Positions 28,601 through 35,729 of a DNA stretch of 64,000 nucleotides are shown in pieces. The stretch covers positions 1 to 64,000 of IMG/VR virus record IMGVR_UViG_3300046674_000314; one strand, given 5' to 3'. The stretch is from a virus. A model generated the notes under the pieces. The model was not told the DNA's origin. It made no database searches and saw only the letters and a list, made by a program, of their open reading frames with translations. The first letter of the stretch is position 1, and every line of letters begins with the position of its first letter. The translations under genes and the position numbers were made by a program.

Positions 28601-28987
28601 ATGAGCGCAAAATTCTATGCGAGCAAATCGGCAGCGGTTCGTCACGCGGTTAACTATATCGGTGGCGATTGGGAAAAAGAGTATTTGGTACATGAGGTCG
28701 AACTACCGGATGGCGGAACGTACTTCGCTATCGTTTCTCGGAAACATGCGCTTGCGCCGATGCCAACCAGCAGAGGGTCAGCCGTATCTGAGCGGAAGAC
28801 AGCTGTTGCGCCGTCCTTTATCCCGCGTTCGCGCATCAAGGGCGCCACGCGTCGGGTTTGGGATATTGCGGATTTAATGCAAGGCAAGGCCCGTAGAGAG
28901 GTCTTAGAAGAGTGCCGTCGACAGGGGATCGCATCAGGCACCGCAGCAACGCAGTACCAACGCTGGAAACAAGCGACGAGGAAATGA
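28601..28987 (+). CDS. Protein with C-terminal VWxxAD module (copy C)
   Basis: 128 residues. The N-terminal part (YASKSAAVRHAVNYIGGDWE then a YFAIVSR strand) resembles the start of copy D at 33.9 kb. After a linker, the shared module occupies residues 80-128: GATRRVWDIADLM up to GIASGTAATQYQRWKQATRK. It is a rightward gene alone in a leftward region, with its own terminator, which is the layout of a regulator. Likely a small DNA-binding protein by its basic module; not proven. Confidence 0.75.
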   Translation: MSAKFYASKSAAVRHAVNYIGGDWEKEYLVHEVELPDGGTYFAIVSRKHALAPMPTSRGSAVSERKTAVAPSFIPRSRIKGATRRVWDIADLMQGKARREVLEECRRQGIASGTAATQYQRWKQATRK

Positions 28988-29010
28988 TCTAGAAACGGGG
29001 CGTAGGTTTG

Positions 29011-29045
29011 GCGGCTGGCTCTAAAGGCGACCAGCCGTCTTTTTT
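29011..29045 (+). terminator. Rho-independent terminator after copy C gene
   Basis: CGGCTGG (29011-29017) pairs with CCAGCCG (29030-29036), followed by TCTTTTTTT. It closes the single-gene rightward unit. Confidence 0.88.
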
Positions 29046-29050
29046 TCGTC

Positions 29051-29263
29051 TTATATTTCCCTAGCCACAATCTCTAGCTGATAGTTGCTGACTTCGTACA
29101 GGAAGTCACGACTTTCTTCGCTGCGGCCTTTGCTGGCCCATGCGCTAAACCAATTCTCTTTCTCGTACCCTTGGCTTTCGGCCGCAATTTCCAACAACTC
29201 CAATACTGCGCGTTCGTTGATAGGGTTGCCATTCCAGAAGCAGTTGATAATGGTGCGGCTCAT
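29051..29263 (-). CDS. Unknown small early protein
   Basis: 70 residues from MSRTIINCFWNGNPINERAV, then a helical LELLEIAAESQGYEKENWFS and SRDFLYEVSNYQLEIVAREI. The ATG at 29263 has a weak GGAT upstream; a TTG eight codons earlier is less likely. No family recognised. Confidence 0.65.
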   Translation of the reverse strand: MSRTIINCFWNGNPINERAVLELLEIAAESQGYEKENWFSAWASKGRSEESRDFLYEVSNYQLEIVAREI

Positions 29264-29333
29264 TTCGTTTTGTATCCGGTTAGTCAAAGTGAGATTAGAT
29301 TTTAGTCGCCGGTCTCCCGGCGCGCAACGTGAT

Positions 29334-29573
29334 TTAGTGTACCCGATCGAACATTTCGGTAGCTTGCTTGTACACCGGGTGCAGGATACCGACCGAATGC
29401 TTCAGCGAAACCAGCGCGCGTCGGCTCGCCTCTTTTAACATGCCTTGGTCGCGCAAATTCATGGCGTCCAGATAGGCGAGGATGGCGGACTCATGACCCG
29501 GCGCGTAGTTGCGGGCGAGTGCGAAAATTTGATTTACGGGAAACATGGCGTCGGACTCTTCAGATGGTTTCAT
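29334..29573 (-). CDS. Unknown small early protein
   Basis: 79 residues from MKPSEESDAMFPVNQIFALA; the ATG overlaps the last 14 bp of the preceding gene. Helical throughout (ESAILAYLDAMNLRDQGMLK). No family recognised. It lies in the leftward group led by the promoter at 29773. Confidence 0.65.
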   Translation of the reverse strand: MKPSEESDAMFPVNQIFALARNYAPGHESAILAYLDAMNLRDQGMLKEASRRALVSLKHSVGILHPVYKQATEMFDRVH

Positions 29574-29721
29574 TTTCGATGAAAGCAACTACTTCCTCGT
29601 TCGGCTCGTTGTTGTCGAGCCATTCGTTAGCATGCCCAAGCGTCGGGAAGGTCTCGTCTGAGTATCGGCAAACTTCACCGGTTTCCAAGATTAGCATGAC
29701 CCGATAGCCGATGATTTCCAT
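29560..29721 (-). CDS. Small acidic protein, first after promoter site 6
   Basis: 53 residues: MEIIGYRVMLILETGEVCRY then TLGHANEWLDNNEPNEEVVA. A strand pair and a helix, acidic. GGGGACGAAA before the ATG. Promoter-proximal and therefore likely abundant. No family recognised. Confidence 0.6.
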   Translation of the reverse strand: MEIIGYRVMLILETGEVCRYSDETFPTLGHANEWLDNNEPNEEVVAFIENETI

Positions 29722-29772
29722 TTTCGTCCCCTGCGTCTAGCGGCTGGCGGGAATCGCCTAACCCATGCCTCT

Positions 29773-29800
29773 AGTATAGACCTTCCTCATAAGATTGCAC
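29773..29800 (-). promoter_or_regulatory. CGTGC-type promoter (site 6)
   Basis: Minus strand GTGC (29797-29800), 18 bp, TATACT (29773-29778), AGAGG, then CATGG. A GGCG...CGCC hairpin follows in the leader. The divergent gap to 29884 also has CAGAATTCTAAT near 29825, like the motif at 28437. Confidence 0.65.
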
Positions 29801-29883
29801 GATAATTCTATTATTTGCGAGTTTCAGAATTCTAATATAGAATGCAATCCTGTCGAAATTCTCTATGACCGAAAGGGGATGAA

Positions 29884-30096
29884 ATGAACACGCGTAGTAA
29901 ACTCGCAGCAAAGGTACGGGAAATGCTCAATGATCCGTACCGCACCGAAACGCTCGCTAGCATTGCCGAACATTCGAACGTGTCGTTCGCTTTTCTGAAT
30001 CGCTTTAAAGGTCCGATTGGCGAGACCGAAGTACCTAGTGCCGATAGACTCGAAAGACTCTATGAGTATCTCACCGGAAAGGAACTGGAGTTTTAA
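29884..30096 (+). CDS. Small helix-turn-helix protein before replicase
   Basis: 70 residues. MNTRSKLAAKVREMLNDPYR, then TLASIAEHSNVSFAFLNRFK, which reads as a helix-turn-helix, and PSADRLERLYEYLTGKELEF. The spacing is like that of Cro/C1-type DNA-binding proteins. It ends 4 bp before the replicase ATG, so may regulate copy number or the switch to replication. GAAAGGGGATGA precedes the ATG. Confidence 0.75.
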   Translation: MNTRSKLAAKVREMLNDPYRTETLASIAEHSNVSFAFLNRFKGPIGETEVPSADRLERLYEYLTGKELEF

Positions 30097-30100
30097 GCCC

Positions 30101-32392
30101 ATGTACCAAGCTACTCAATGGTGGGATAATATCCCCCATGCGATGCGAGACCATGCGCATTTCATGTGCGCGACCGATAAGAAAATACCATTCAATCCAT
30201 ATACTGGCTCGTTCGGCAAAGATGACCCTGCCAATTGGATGACCTATGGCGATGCTTGTTATTGGGCTGGCGATAAAGATTTGGTGATCGGCTTTGTACC
30301 GAGACCCGATGACCCATTCGTTATCATCGACCTCGACAATAAGCCCGAAAGCAACATCAGCGCTGAAGACGCCGCGCTGCGCGATCAGCTATTGGCGTGG
30401 GCCATTGAGAATACCTACGTCGAGAAGTCATCGAGTGGGAATGGCTACCATGTGGTCATCACCGGCGCATTGCCAGCGGATATTAACCGCGGTACAAAAC
30501 GAGGCGTCGAGGCATATGCTAATAAGGGCTTCGTTATCCTGACGGGCAACATTATCAGCAAGACGCGGGAAATTGCGCATTCGCCTAGTACTTGCGAATG
30601 GCTTTATGCGACCTATGCCGCAGGTACAGCCACTGATCGGTCAGAAGGGAATGACTTTTATTCTCTGAATCAGGAACAGATCAACAATCCCCCGCAATGG
30701 GAGCTTGACGAAGACCAAAAGTTTTTGGATTCAATCAAAGGCTGGAAAAATGAGAACAAGATTCGTTCCTGGTTCTATGCTGAAGATACCGATGCGACCG
30801 GGGTAGGCGGATCGGTTGGCGATTTACAATTGGTACAGCTGTTTGTTGAATTCACCCGAAAGCGCAAGTATCCGGATGAATCGGCAATGCGTATGTTTCT
30901 TCGCTCGCCGCGTGGTCGCAAGCTTGGGCGCAAAAACGGATCGTGGCCTAAATATTGCATGACCACATTGCTAGCTGCAAAGAATATGGTTGCTAGCGGC
31001 AAAGAAAAACAAACGGGCTTGGCTGAAGGCGTGAACAATATGTTGGCTGAATTTGAAGCCAAGCGCTTGCAGCATGCGGAACTGCATACCGCTAATACAT
31101 TGAATCGTGCAGCCGGTATCCCGATGCCGCAAGTGCCGAATATGCCCCCAGTGGTTTACAAGCACAAATTTGATTTCCTAAAGCCCAGCGACATTTTAAG
31201 CGAAAGCCCTTTGGAGTGGGCGCTCGAAAACGTTTTTCAAATGCGCTCGGTCAATGCTATTTACGGCTGGTCTGGCGTCGGCAAGTCGTTTGTAGCTATT
31301 GACTTAATGTTTGCATTTGCCGAAGGTCGGGAATGGTTCGGCCATGAAACGCAACAACTGAGCGTGACCTATCTTGCGCTTGAAGGTGGCGATGGTTTGC
31401 GTAACCGCTTGCATGCTTATATGCACGGTTCTAAAAAACATAGCTTGCCTGATAGCATCGACATTTATCGGGGCAAATTCAATTTGCGTTCTAAGGAAAT
31501 GATCGGTGAGTTTATTGACCAGCGCAAACAGGCTGAAGCTTTCGGCGGCGTAATCTTTATTGACACCTTTGCGAAAGCTATACCGGGCGCCGATGAAAAT
31601 AGCGCAAATGATATGGGAGACGCAGTTGTAGCTGCCGAATTGATGAAAGATCAGTTGGGTGCGTGCGTCATTATCGTTCACCACAGTACCAAGCCTGATA
31701 AGGTGACCGGAATTGCGGGCGGCTTGCGCGGATCGGGCGCTATTCAAGCCGGTATTGATGGCGTGATGCAGGTTGCCAAGCGTGAAGAGTGGGACGAGAA
31801 AAATGGAACGCTCATTAGCCGCACGCGCTTTATTGTTATGGACAAAGTGAAGGATGGCGAGGACGGTACCCATTATCCGTTTGATCTTCCGAAAGTCAAG
31901 ATCGGTGAGCGCACCCGAAAGAGCGGGGAAATTGTTGATGTATTCTCATGCCATGTGGTCAATTTGCGCGACCAAGTGAACAGCAGAATCGCGCCGGTTG
32001 CAAGCAATAATGTGCCGACCTATAGCGAAGCCGAACATGCAGGAACAGCAGCGACCCGAGTGCCGAAAGCACCGCGCAGTGGAGCCAAGTCACAAAGTGC
32101 AGCGAATGAGCAACACGCAAATAGCTATGAGTGGGCGCAATTGATACAGACCGCGTTGACCTTAGATGCGCAAAGAACCCACTTTGCAAATAAGGGAAAG
32201 TTTGGGGCGCCACCAGATAAAACCGCAACCCCTAGAAGCGCCCTTGTGAATCTCGTTTGGGAGATTGCGAACCCGCCAGAATTGACCCGAGAGTTGAAAA
32301 AGGCTTTGATGAATACGTTAGATTACCAATATAAAAGTGGTAAAATTGGGCGCGCTATGAACGATGGTACTCAATACTTTTGGCAAAGTTAG
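30101..32392 (+). CDS. Primase-polymerase and RepA-type helicase fusion
   Basis: 763 residues from MYQATQWWDNIPHAMRDHAH; GGAG lies 12 bp before the ATG. The N-terminal PrimPol-like part has FVIIDLDNK (73-81) with catalytic acidic residues, SSGNGYHVVI (111-120) and GVEAYANKGFVILTGNI. The C-terminal helicase is RepA/AAA_25-like: YGWSGVGKS Walker A (388-396), YLALEGGDGLRNRL, FIDTF Walker B (486-490) and the IIVHHSTK segment typical of this group. Replication proteins of plasmids and phages have this order and load at iterons; a cluster of such repeats follows directly. This is a second replication system next to the DUF1376 set at 4 kb. Confidence 0.92.
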   Translation: MYQATQWWDNIPHAMRDHAHFMCATDKKIPFNPYTGSFGKDDPANWMTYGDACYWAGDKDLVIGFVPRPDDPFVIIDLDNKPESNISAEDAALRDQLLAWAIENTYVEKSSSGNGYHVVITGALPADINRGTKRGVEAYANKGFVILTGNIISKTREIAHSPSTCEWLYATYAAGTATDRSEGNDFYSLNQEQINNPPQWELDEDQKFLDSIKGWKNENKIRSWFYAEDTDATGVGGSVGDLQLVQLFVEFTRKRKYPDESAMRMFLRSPRGRKLGRKNGSWPKYCMTTLLAAKNMVASGKEKQTGLAEGVNNMLAEFEAKRLQHAELHTANTLNRAAGIPMPQVPNMPPVVYKHKFDFLKPSDILSESPLEWALENVFQMRSVNAIYGWSGVGKSFVAIDLMFAFAEGREWFGHETQQLSVTYLALEGGDGLRNRLHAYMHGSKKHSLPDSIDIYRGKFNLRSKEMIGEFIDQRKQAEAFGGVIFIDTFAKAIPGADENSANDMGDAVVAAELMKDQLGACVIIVHHSTKPDKVTGIAGGLRGSGAIQAGIDGVMQVAKREEWDEKNGTLISRTRFIVMDKVKDGEDGTHYPFDLPKVKIGERTRKSGEIVDVFSCHVVNLRDQVNSRIAPVASNNVPTYSEAEHAGTAATRVPKAPRSGAKSQSAANEQHANSYEWAQLIQTALTLDAQRTHFANKGKFGAPPDKTATPRSALVNLVWEIANPPELTRELKKALMNTLDYQYKSGKIGRAMNDGTQYFWQS

Positions 32393-32394
32393 AT

Positions 32395-32536
32395 GGTCTG
32401 AATATAATGGTCTGAGTCTGAAAATTGTCTGAATCGTCAGACCGTTTTTCAGACAATTCAGACCAATTCAGACCATTTTCAGACATGCGGTCTGAATCCT
32501 TATGGGATAAGGGATGTAGCGAGTTTCAGACTGGTC
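32395..32536. repeat. TCTGAA/TTCAGA repeat cluster, probable replication origin
   Basis: TCTGAA at 32397, 32417, 32428 and 32491 (TCTGAG at 32411) and its reverse TTCAGA at 32448, 32457, 32467, 32478 and 32525 (TCAGA at 32437): eleven copies in about 140 bp. AATTGTCTGAA (32423-32433) and TTCAGACAATT (32448-32458) form an 11-bp inverted repeat. An A/T-rich stretch follows to 32640. Location right after the replicase gene is that of an iteron origin. Not coding. Confidence 0.8.
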
Positions 32537-32660
32537 TTAATCCTTATGCGCGCGTCGCATAGCATTTCACCCTTTCAGGGATGAAATATGCGGCGAAATG
32601 CGAAGGCAAATTTATTTTTCAGAATAGGTGAATTTTTCTAACTTTTTGGAGAAGTGAGAA

Positions 32661-32864
32661 ATGGGCTTTGATCGTAAGATTGCGCAGTTGACAGCAAGTG
32701 GTGCAAACCTTTATTGCGTCGATGATACGGGTGGTGGATGGTGGCTGGATGAAAGCGGTACATGGAAACCATTACCTAAACTTCCGTCTTTTATGGATAC
32801 CGCGAATGAAGCGTATGCAATTGAAACGGCGCGAATTATTCGGGCAAGGGGGCAAGGTGGTTGA
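32661..32864 (+). CDS. Small unknown protein after the origin
   Basis: 67 residues: MGFDRKIAQLTASGANLYCV then GGGWWLDESGTWKPLPKLPS. GGAGAAGTGAGAA leads to the ATG. A WW-like aromatic segment in the middle and a basic end. No family recognised. Located between origin and nuclease gene. Confidence 0.65.
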   Translation: MGFDRKIAQLTASGANLYCVDDTGGGWWLDESGTWKPLPKLPSFMDTANEAYAIETARIIRARGQGG

Positions 32865-32897
32865 AAGGTACAAACGTTTACTTGGAGGACTAGAAAA

Positions 32898-33344
32898 ATG
32901 GGTACAGGAGTAGAAAGGGGTGATCCTGCTGGACTAGCGGGTGCTAGTGAGCATAGCCAGCAGGTAGCGTTGATGGCCGCGGTGGCGCAGTATGTGGAGA
33001 GCGAGCGGGCGCTGCGGTGGCTCTATGCGGTGCCGAATGGCGGGAGCCGTGGTAGCGATCAACGGTCGGCCATGATTCAAGGTGGCATGCTGAAGGCGGA
33101 AGGCGCGAAAGCGGGCGTGGCTGATCTTTGCTTACCTGTGGCTAGGCATGGCTATCACGCATTTTACATTGAGATGAAAAAGCCCGGTGGCGGCGCGCAG
33201 AGCAAAGAGCAAAAAGCTTTCGAGGTACATTGCCAGCAGGAAGGCAACCTCTATGCCATTTTCCACTACTGGCACGAAGCCTTTCGCGCGCTCATGTGGT
33301 ACCTAGGCTTTGAGCATTCGAAAGCTTGGCCGCTGCCTTCGTGA
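32898..33344 (+). CDS. VRR-NUC nuclease
   Basis: 148 residues. LYAVPNGGSRGSDQRSAMIQ, KAEGAKAGVADLCLPVARHG and AFYIEMKKPGGGAQSKEQKA are the motifs of the VRR-NUC family, a PD-(D/E)XK fold used as a structure-specific nuclease on branched DNA; the Asp in VADL and the ExK in YIEMKK are the catalytic residues. Phages use it to resolve branched DNA before packaging. GGAGGACTAG precedes the ATG. Length is typical of the stand-alone phage form. Confidence 0.93.
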   Translation: MGTGVERGDPAGLAGASEHSQQVALMAAVAQYVESERALRWLYAVPNGGSRGSDQRSAMIQGGMLKAEGAKAGVADLCLPVARHGYHAFYIEMKKPGGGAQSKEQKAFEVHCQQEGNLYAIFHYWHEAFRALMWYLGFEHSKAWPLPS

Positions 33345-33360
33345 GAGCCGATTTCGGATT

Positions 33361-33403
33361 ATCGGGATCAGCAGAGCATATTCGCCCTATCCGATCCCGA
33401 TTT
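33361..33403. terminator. Inverted repeat between convergent genes
   Basis: ATCGGGATC (33361-33369) and GATCCCGAT (33393-33401) with 23 nt between them, flanked by a short T tract. It could end transcription from both sides, between the nuclease gene and copy D. Confidence 0.5.
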
Positions 33404-33421
33404 AGCCAGCCAGAATCGCAA

Positions 33422-33961
33422 TCACTTGGAATTAAAGCGCTTGCTGGCCTCCGCTGCCGCTGCCTCATTCGCCTTTGCCGAATCATTCGCCTTTTTCCAA
33501 GCCTGATACTGGGTACGGGCGGTGCCGCTAGCGATCCCGCGCGCCACGCATTCGTCCTGCACTTCTTTGCGGCTGGGCTTCGGCAAGCCCGCCGCGAGCG
33601 CTGCCGCGATCATTTCATCGGCAATCGCCCAGACTCGCTTAACCGGGCGTTCGACCGAGCTAAGGCGCACCCACAGCTTGCCATTGAGCGTTGATTCGCT
33701 CGCTTGCGCATTGGCGATGCGTTCGGCTTCTTCTTCGAGCGCGGCCGTATCCACTTCAAAATCGCTTGCCTTCGGGAAGGTCCATACATCGGTCTTGCTG
33801 GCTTCGGTCAGGCAAGCTTGCCATGCATTCGAGCGGTCAATCGGCTGGCGAATTTGCACCGTCCATGCGCCATCCACTTTTTCCACAAAGGCGCTTTCTT
33901 TCCATGCGGCGCCAAAGTTTTTGCGAGCGGCATTCATTGCGGCGATATTGGTGGCAAACAT
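33422..33961 (-). CDS. Protein with C-terminal VWxxAD module (copy D)
   Basis: 179 residues from MFATNIAAMNAARKNFGAAW; CAGGAGAGAGAAA precedes the ATG. The N-terminal segment is similar in pattern to copy C (helix with AA...A, G..W, then strands KVDGAWTVQIRQP). Residues 104-158 hold the shared module: PVKRVWAIADEM up to ASGTARTQYQAWKKAND, then an Ala/Glu/Lys tail as in copy A. Leftward gene among rightward ones, with its own CGTGC-type promoter. A DNA-binding role is inferred from the basic module. Confidence 0.75.
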   Translation of the reverse strand: MFATNIAAMNAARKNFGAAWKESAFVEKVDGAWTVQIRQPIDRSNAWQACLTEASKTDVWTFPKASDFEVDTAALEEEAERIANAQASESTLNGKLWVRLSSVERPVKRVWAIADEMIAAALAAGLPKPSRKEVQDECVARGIASGTARTQYQAWKKANDSAKANEAAAAEASKRFNSK

Positions 33962-34031
33962 TTTCTCTCTCCTGAAAGTCAAAAAAGTGGGATCAACCGC
34001 TCTAGTGGATCGAATACGAATCCATGTAGAG

Positions 34032-34060
34032 ATTATAGAAGTGTAATCTGTCTAGCGCAC
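34032..34060 (-). promoter_or_regulatory. CGTGC-type promoter (site 7)
   Basis: Minus strand GTGC (34057-34060), 19 bp, TATAAT (34032-34037), CTCTA, CATGG. It drives copy D. Confidence 0.65.
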
Positions 34061-34093
34061 GAATTAGTTTCATGCGCTATGCGGATTAGACTT

Positions 34094-34336
34094 TCAGAGT
34101 GAATCCATATCGCTATCGACTATGCGTCCAGCCTTCAGATAGAGCAGCCAATTGACGCCTTGACATTCGACCATCGCCATCTTCGTCGCATTCGGAATAT
34201 GCTCTTCTTCGTCGATGCCTGCAAATTCGATTTCGCAGCCGCAAGCCAGCAGTTCGAGGTAGAGTTGGCGGTGCTCGCCTTTGATGCAGAGCGTGGCCAA
34301 TTCTTTGATGCCTTTGCTGATGATTTGCTTTTTCAT
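34094..34336 (-). CDS. Unknown small early protein
   Basis: 80 residues: MKKQIISKGIKELATLCIKG then HRQLYLELLACGCEIEFAGI and ATKMAMVECQGVNWLLYLKA. Helical start and beta-rich remainder with four Cys. AATAGGATAGATCACC precedes the ATG. No family recognised. Confidence 0.7.
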   Translation of the reverse strand: MKKQIISKGIKELATLCIKGEHRQLYLELLACGCEIEFAGIDEEEHIPNATKMAMVECQGVNWLLYLKAGRIVDSDMDSL

Positions 34337-34392
34337 GGTGATCTATCCTATTCGTCTTTGGCTGCTGCGGGCTTGCTGCATCCATGAATAGA

Positions 34393-34420
34393 ATTATAGA
34401 TCATGGCGTTTAAAAGGCAC
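34393..34420 (-). promoter_or_regulatory. CGTGC-type promoter (site 8)
   Basis: Minus strand GTGC (34417-34420), 18 bp, TATAAT (34393-34398), TCTATT, CATGG, then a leader with GCAGC...GCTGC-type complementarity. Confidence 0.7.
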
Positions 34421-34429
34421 GAGAAAAAT

Positions 34430-34870
34430 AGAAAAATCTCGAAAATATATGCTATGCCCTTGCGGCGCGTTTATAGCCCCTTGGCGGGCTTGGTGGCCTA
34501 ATAGATAGCAGAGCATAGGCGAAGGCCCGCGAGCGGCATGTCACGAATCATGCCAGAACTACTCTTATATAAGACTGAAGATTACTCTTGTATAAGAGTA
34601 TGCTGGCAAAGAACATGCCAGCTTGCGCTTTTTAGCTCGAACATTATATCTATCGGGTCACGGGAAGCCCATAGGCGTTAGCTATTTACCATAATGGGCA
34701 TTATCGAAGAATTTGCGAAGGCAATGATTGCGATAGCTAAGAGGTACTGTTGCCCGATAGGCTGGCTATCAATGTTCGATAGAAAATATTGATTAGACGA
34801 TTTCGCGCGCTAATCTATAATTCTCTTTAAGCGATGCAGCCCGCAGCGCTCCGATCAACAGGATAAGATC
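34430..34870. other. Non-coding A/T-rich stretch with dyads and a terminator
   Basis: No gene seen. ACTCTTATATAAGA (34561-34574) and ACTCTTGTATAAGA (34584-34597) are near-identical palindromic sites 23 bp apart, and TACTCTTATA / TATAAGAGTA (34560, 34591) can also pair across. GCTGGCA (34602-34608) / TGCCAGC (34616-34622) followed by TTGCGCTTTTT is a rightward terminator. A TATAATTCTCTT promoter-like box lies near 34816 ahead of the next gene. Confidence 0.55.
34602..34633 (+). terminator. Rho-independent terminator in non-coding stretch
   Basis: 7-bp stem GCTGGCA/TGCCAGC, 7-nt loop, then TTGCGCTTTTT. With no rightward gene ahead of it for about 1.2 kb, it implies a non-coding transcript or control of read-through. 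Confidence 0.6.
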
Positions 34871-35083
34871 ATGAGATTCGTAGCCAAGCTGACGCACCGC
34901 AATTTCGCCAATGTTACCTATGGGTACGGCGAGAATCAGCGTGATGCCGTTCTGAACGCGTTGGATAAGCTTGGTTCGGTTTTCTTTTGCTCGTTTGATA
35001 CGATGGTATCGATCTACAGCGAGAGCGAGCGAGGGGAAGTGCAATCGGTCTGGCTCGGTGAATTGTGTCACTTCAAAGGCTGA
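34871..35083 (+). CDS. Unknown small protein
   Basis: 70 residues: MRFVAKLTHRNFANVTYGYG then RDAVLNALDKLGSVFFCSFD and SIYSESERGEVQSVWLGELC. An alpha/beta fold pattern. Its leader (CTATAATTCTCTT then GGATAAGATC before the ATG) is nearly the same as that of the next gene at 35195. No family recognised. Confidence 0.7.
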   Translation: MRFVAKLTHRNFANVTYGYGENQRDAVLNALDKLGSVFFCSFDTMVSIYSESERGEVQSVWLGELCHFKG

Positions 35084-35115
35084 TGCGTGGCGGGGTACTG
35101 TTTCCTCAAATTCTT

Positions 35116-35144
35116 CGTGCGCTTTCGGATAGGTAATCTATAAT
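35116..35144 (+). promoter_or_regulatory. CGTGC-type promoter (site 9), plus strand
   Basis: CGTGC (35116-35120), 18 bp, TATAAT (35139-35144), TCTCTT, CATGG. This plus-strand copy shows that the pattern is not a by-product of leftward coding. It drives the gene at 35195. Confidence 0.72.
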
Positions 35145-35194
35145 TCTCTTCATGGGCTGGCGCTGGGCTGGCCCGAGACGAAGGGGATAAGATC

Positions 35195-35359
35195 ATGAAT
35201 TCATTCGACCTGCTGATGGCTGAACACGAAGCGCGCCGCTTGGCTAACAATATCCAAAGCTTCCGCTTCCGCCAATCGCTAGGCTACGGTGATCATAGCC
35301 AAGCCATCAAAGAGCATGAGGAACAGCTGGCTAGCCTGAAGCGGCTGATGGCGAGCTAG
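35195..35359 (+). CDS. Small helical protein
   Basis: 54 residues: MNSFDLLMAEHEARRLANNI then QSFRFRQSLGYGDHSQAIKE and a final helix of Leu, Glu and Lys. AAGGGGATAAGATC precedes the ATG. No family recognised. Confidence 0.65.
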   Translation: MNSFDLLMAEHEARRLANNIQSFRFRQSLGYGDHSQAIKEHEEQLASLKRLMAS

Positions 35360-35654
35360 CGCCTAGCACGAGCCGTGCCAGCTTGGGCGGCTCTGGCTGG
35401 CTGCGCGGATCAGGCAGAGCGACCACCCCTACCACCAAAGAATGCTTGTGCCGGTACCCTTTATCGTAGCCGGGTACCTCCCACAATTTTCACCAAATCC
35501 TCCACATCACCACCCCTCGTCTTACTCCCCGCACTAATCCCCATTTCCGTACCAAAATTTTATAAAAATTAAAAGGTACAGATTGTCAACAGTGTACAAC
35601 TGAAAGTACATGCTATGCTAGGCGCATTCTATTTCAATGCGTGAGCTAGCGACA
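35360..35654. other. Non-coding gap before virion genes
   Basis: No gene seen. GGTACCC (35453-35459) and GGGTACC (35472-35478) form an inverted repeat. A promoter with GTGT (35592-35595), 18 bp, TATGCT (35614-35619) has the layout of the CGTGC type with one change in each box and may drive the late operon. Confidence 0.5.
35592..35619 (+). promoter_or_regulatory. Possible late promoter, CGTGC-type variant (site 10)
   Basis: GTGT (35592-35595), 18-bp gap, TATGCT (35614-35619), 36 bp before the ATG at 35655. GTAC...GTAC flank the spacer. It is the only promoter-like site directly ahead of the virion genes. Confidence 0.45.
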
Positions 35655-35729
35655 ATGACCAACTCCACCGACAATCAAGTACTTTGCTTTAATCTCGCTT
35701 CGCTCGACTGCGGGGTGAAGCATGACTAA
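35655..35729 (+). CDS. 24-codon frame that repeats the start of the small terminase gene
   Basis: MTNSTDNQVLCFNLASLDCG then VKHD and stop. Its first ten residues are identical to the first ten of the following gene (MTNSTDNQVL), but the codons differ at eight of ten places, all silent. It ends in an overlap with the true start at 35722. It is either a leader peptide, or a scar of recombination with a related phage that brought a second copy of the gene start. Confidence 0.5.
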   Translation: MTNSTDNQVLCFNLASLDCGVKHD

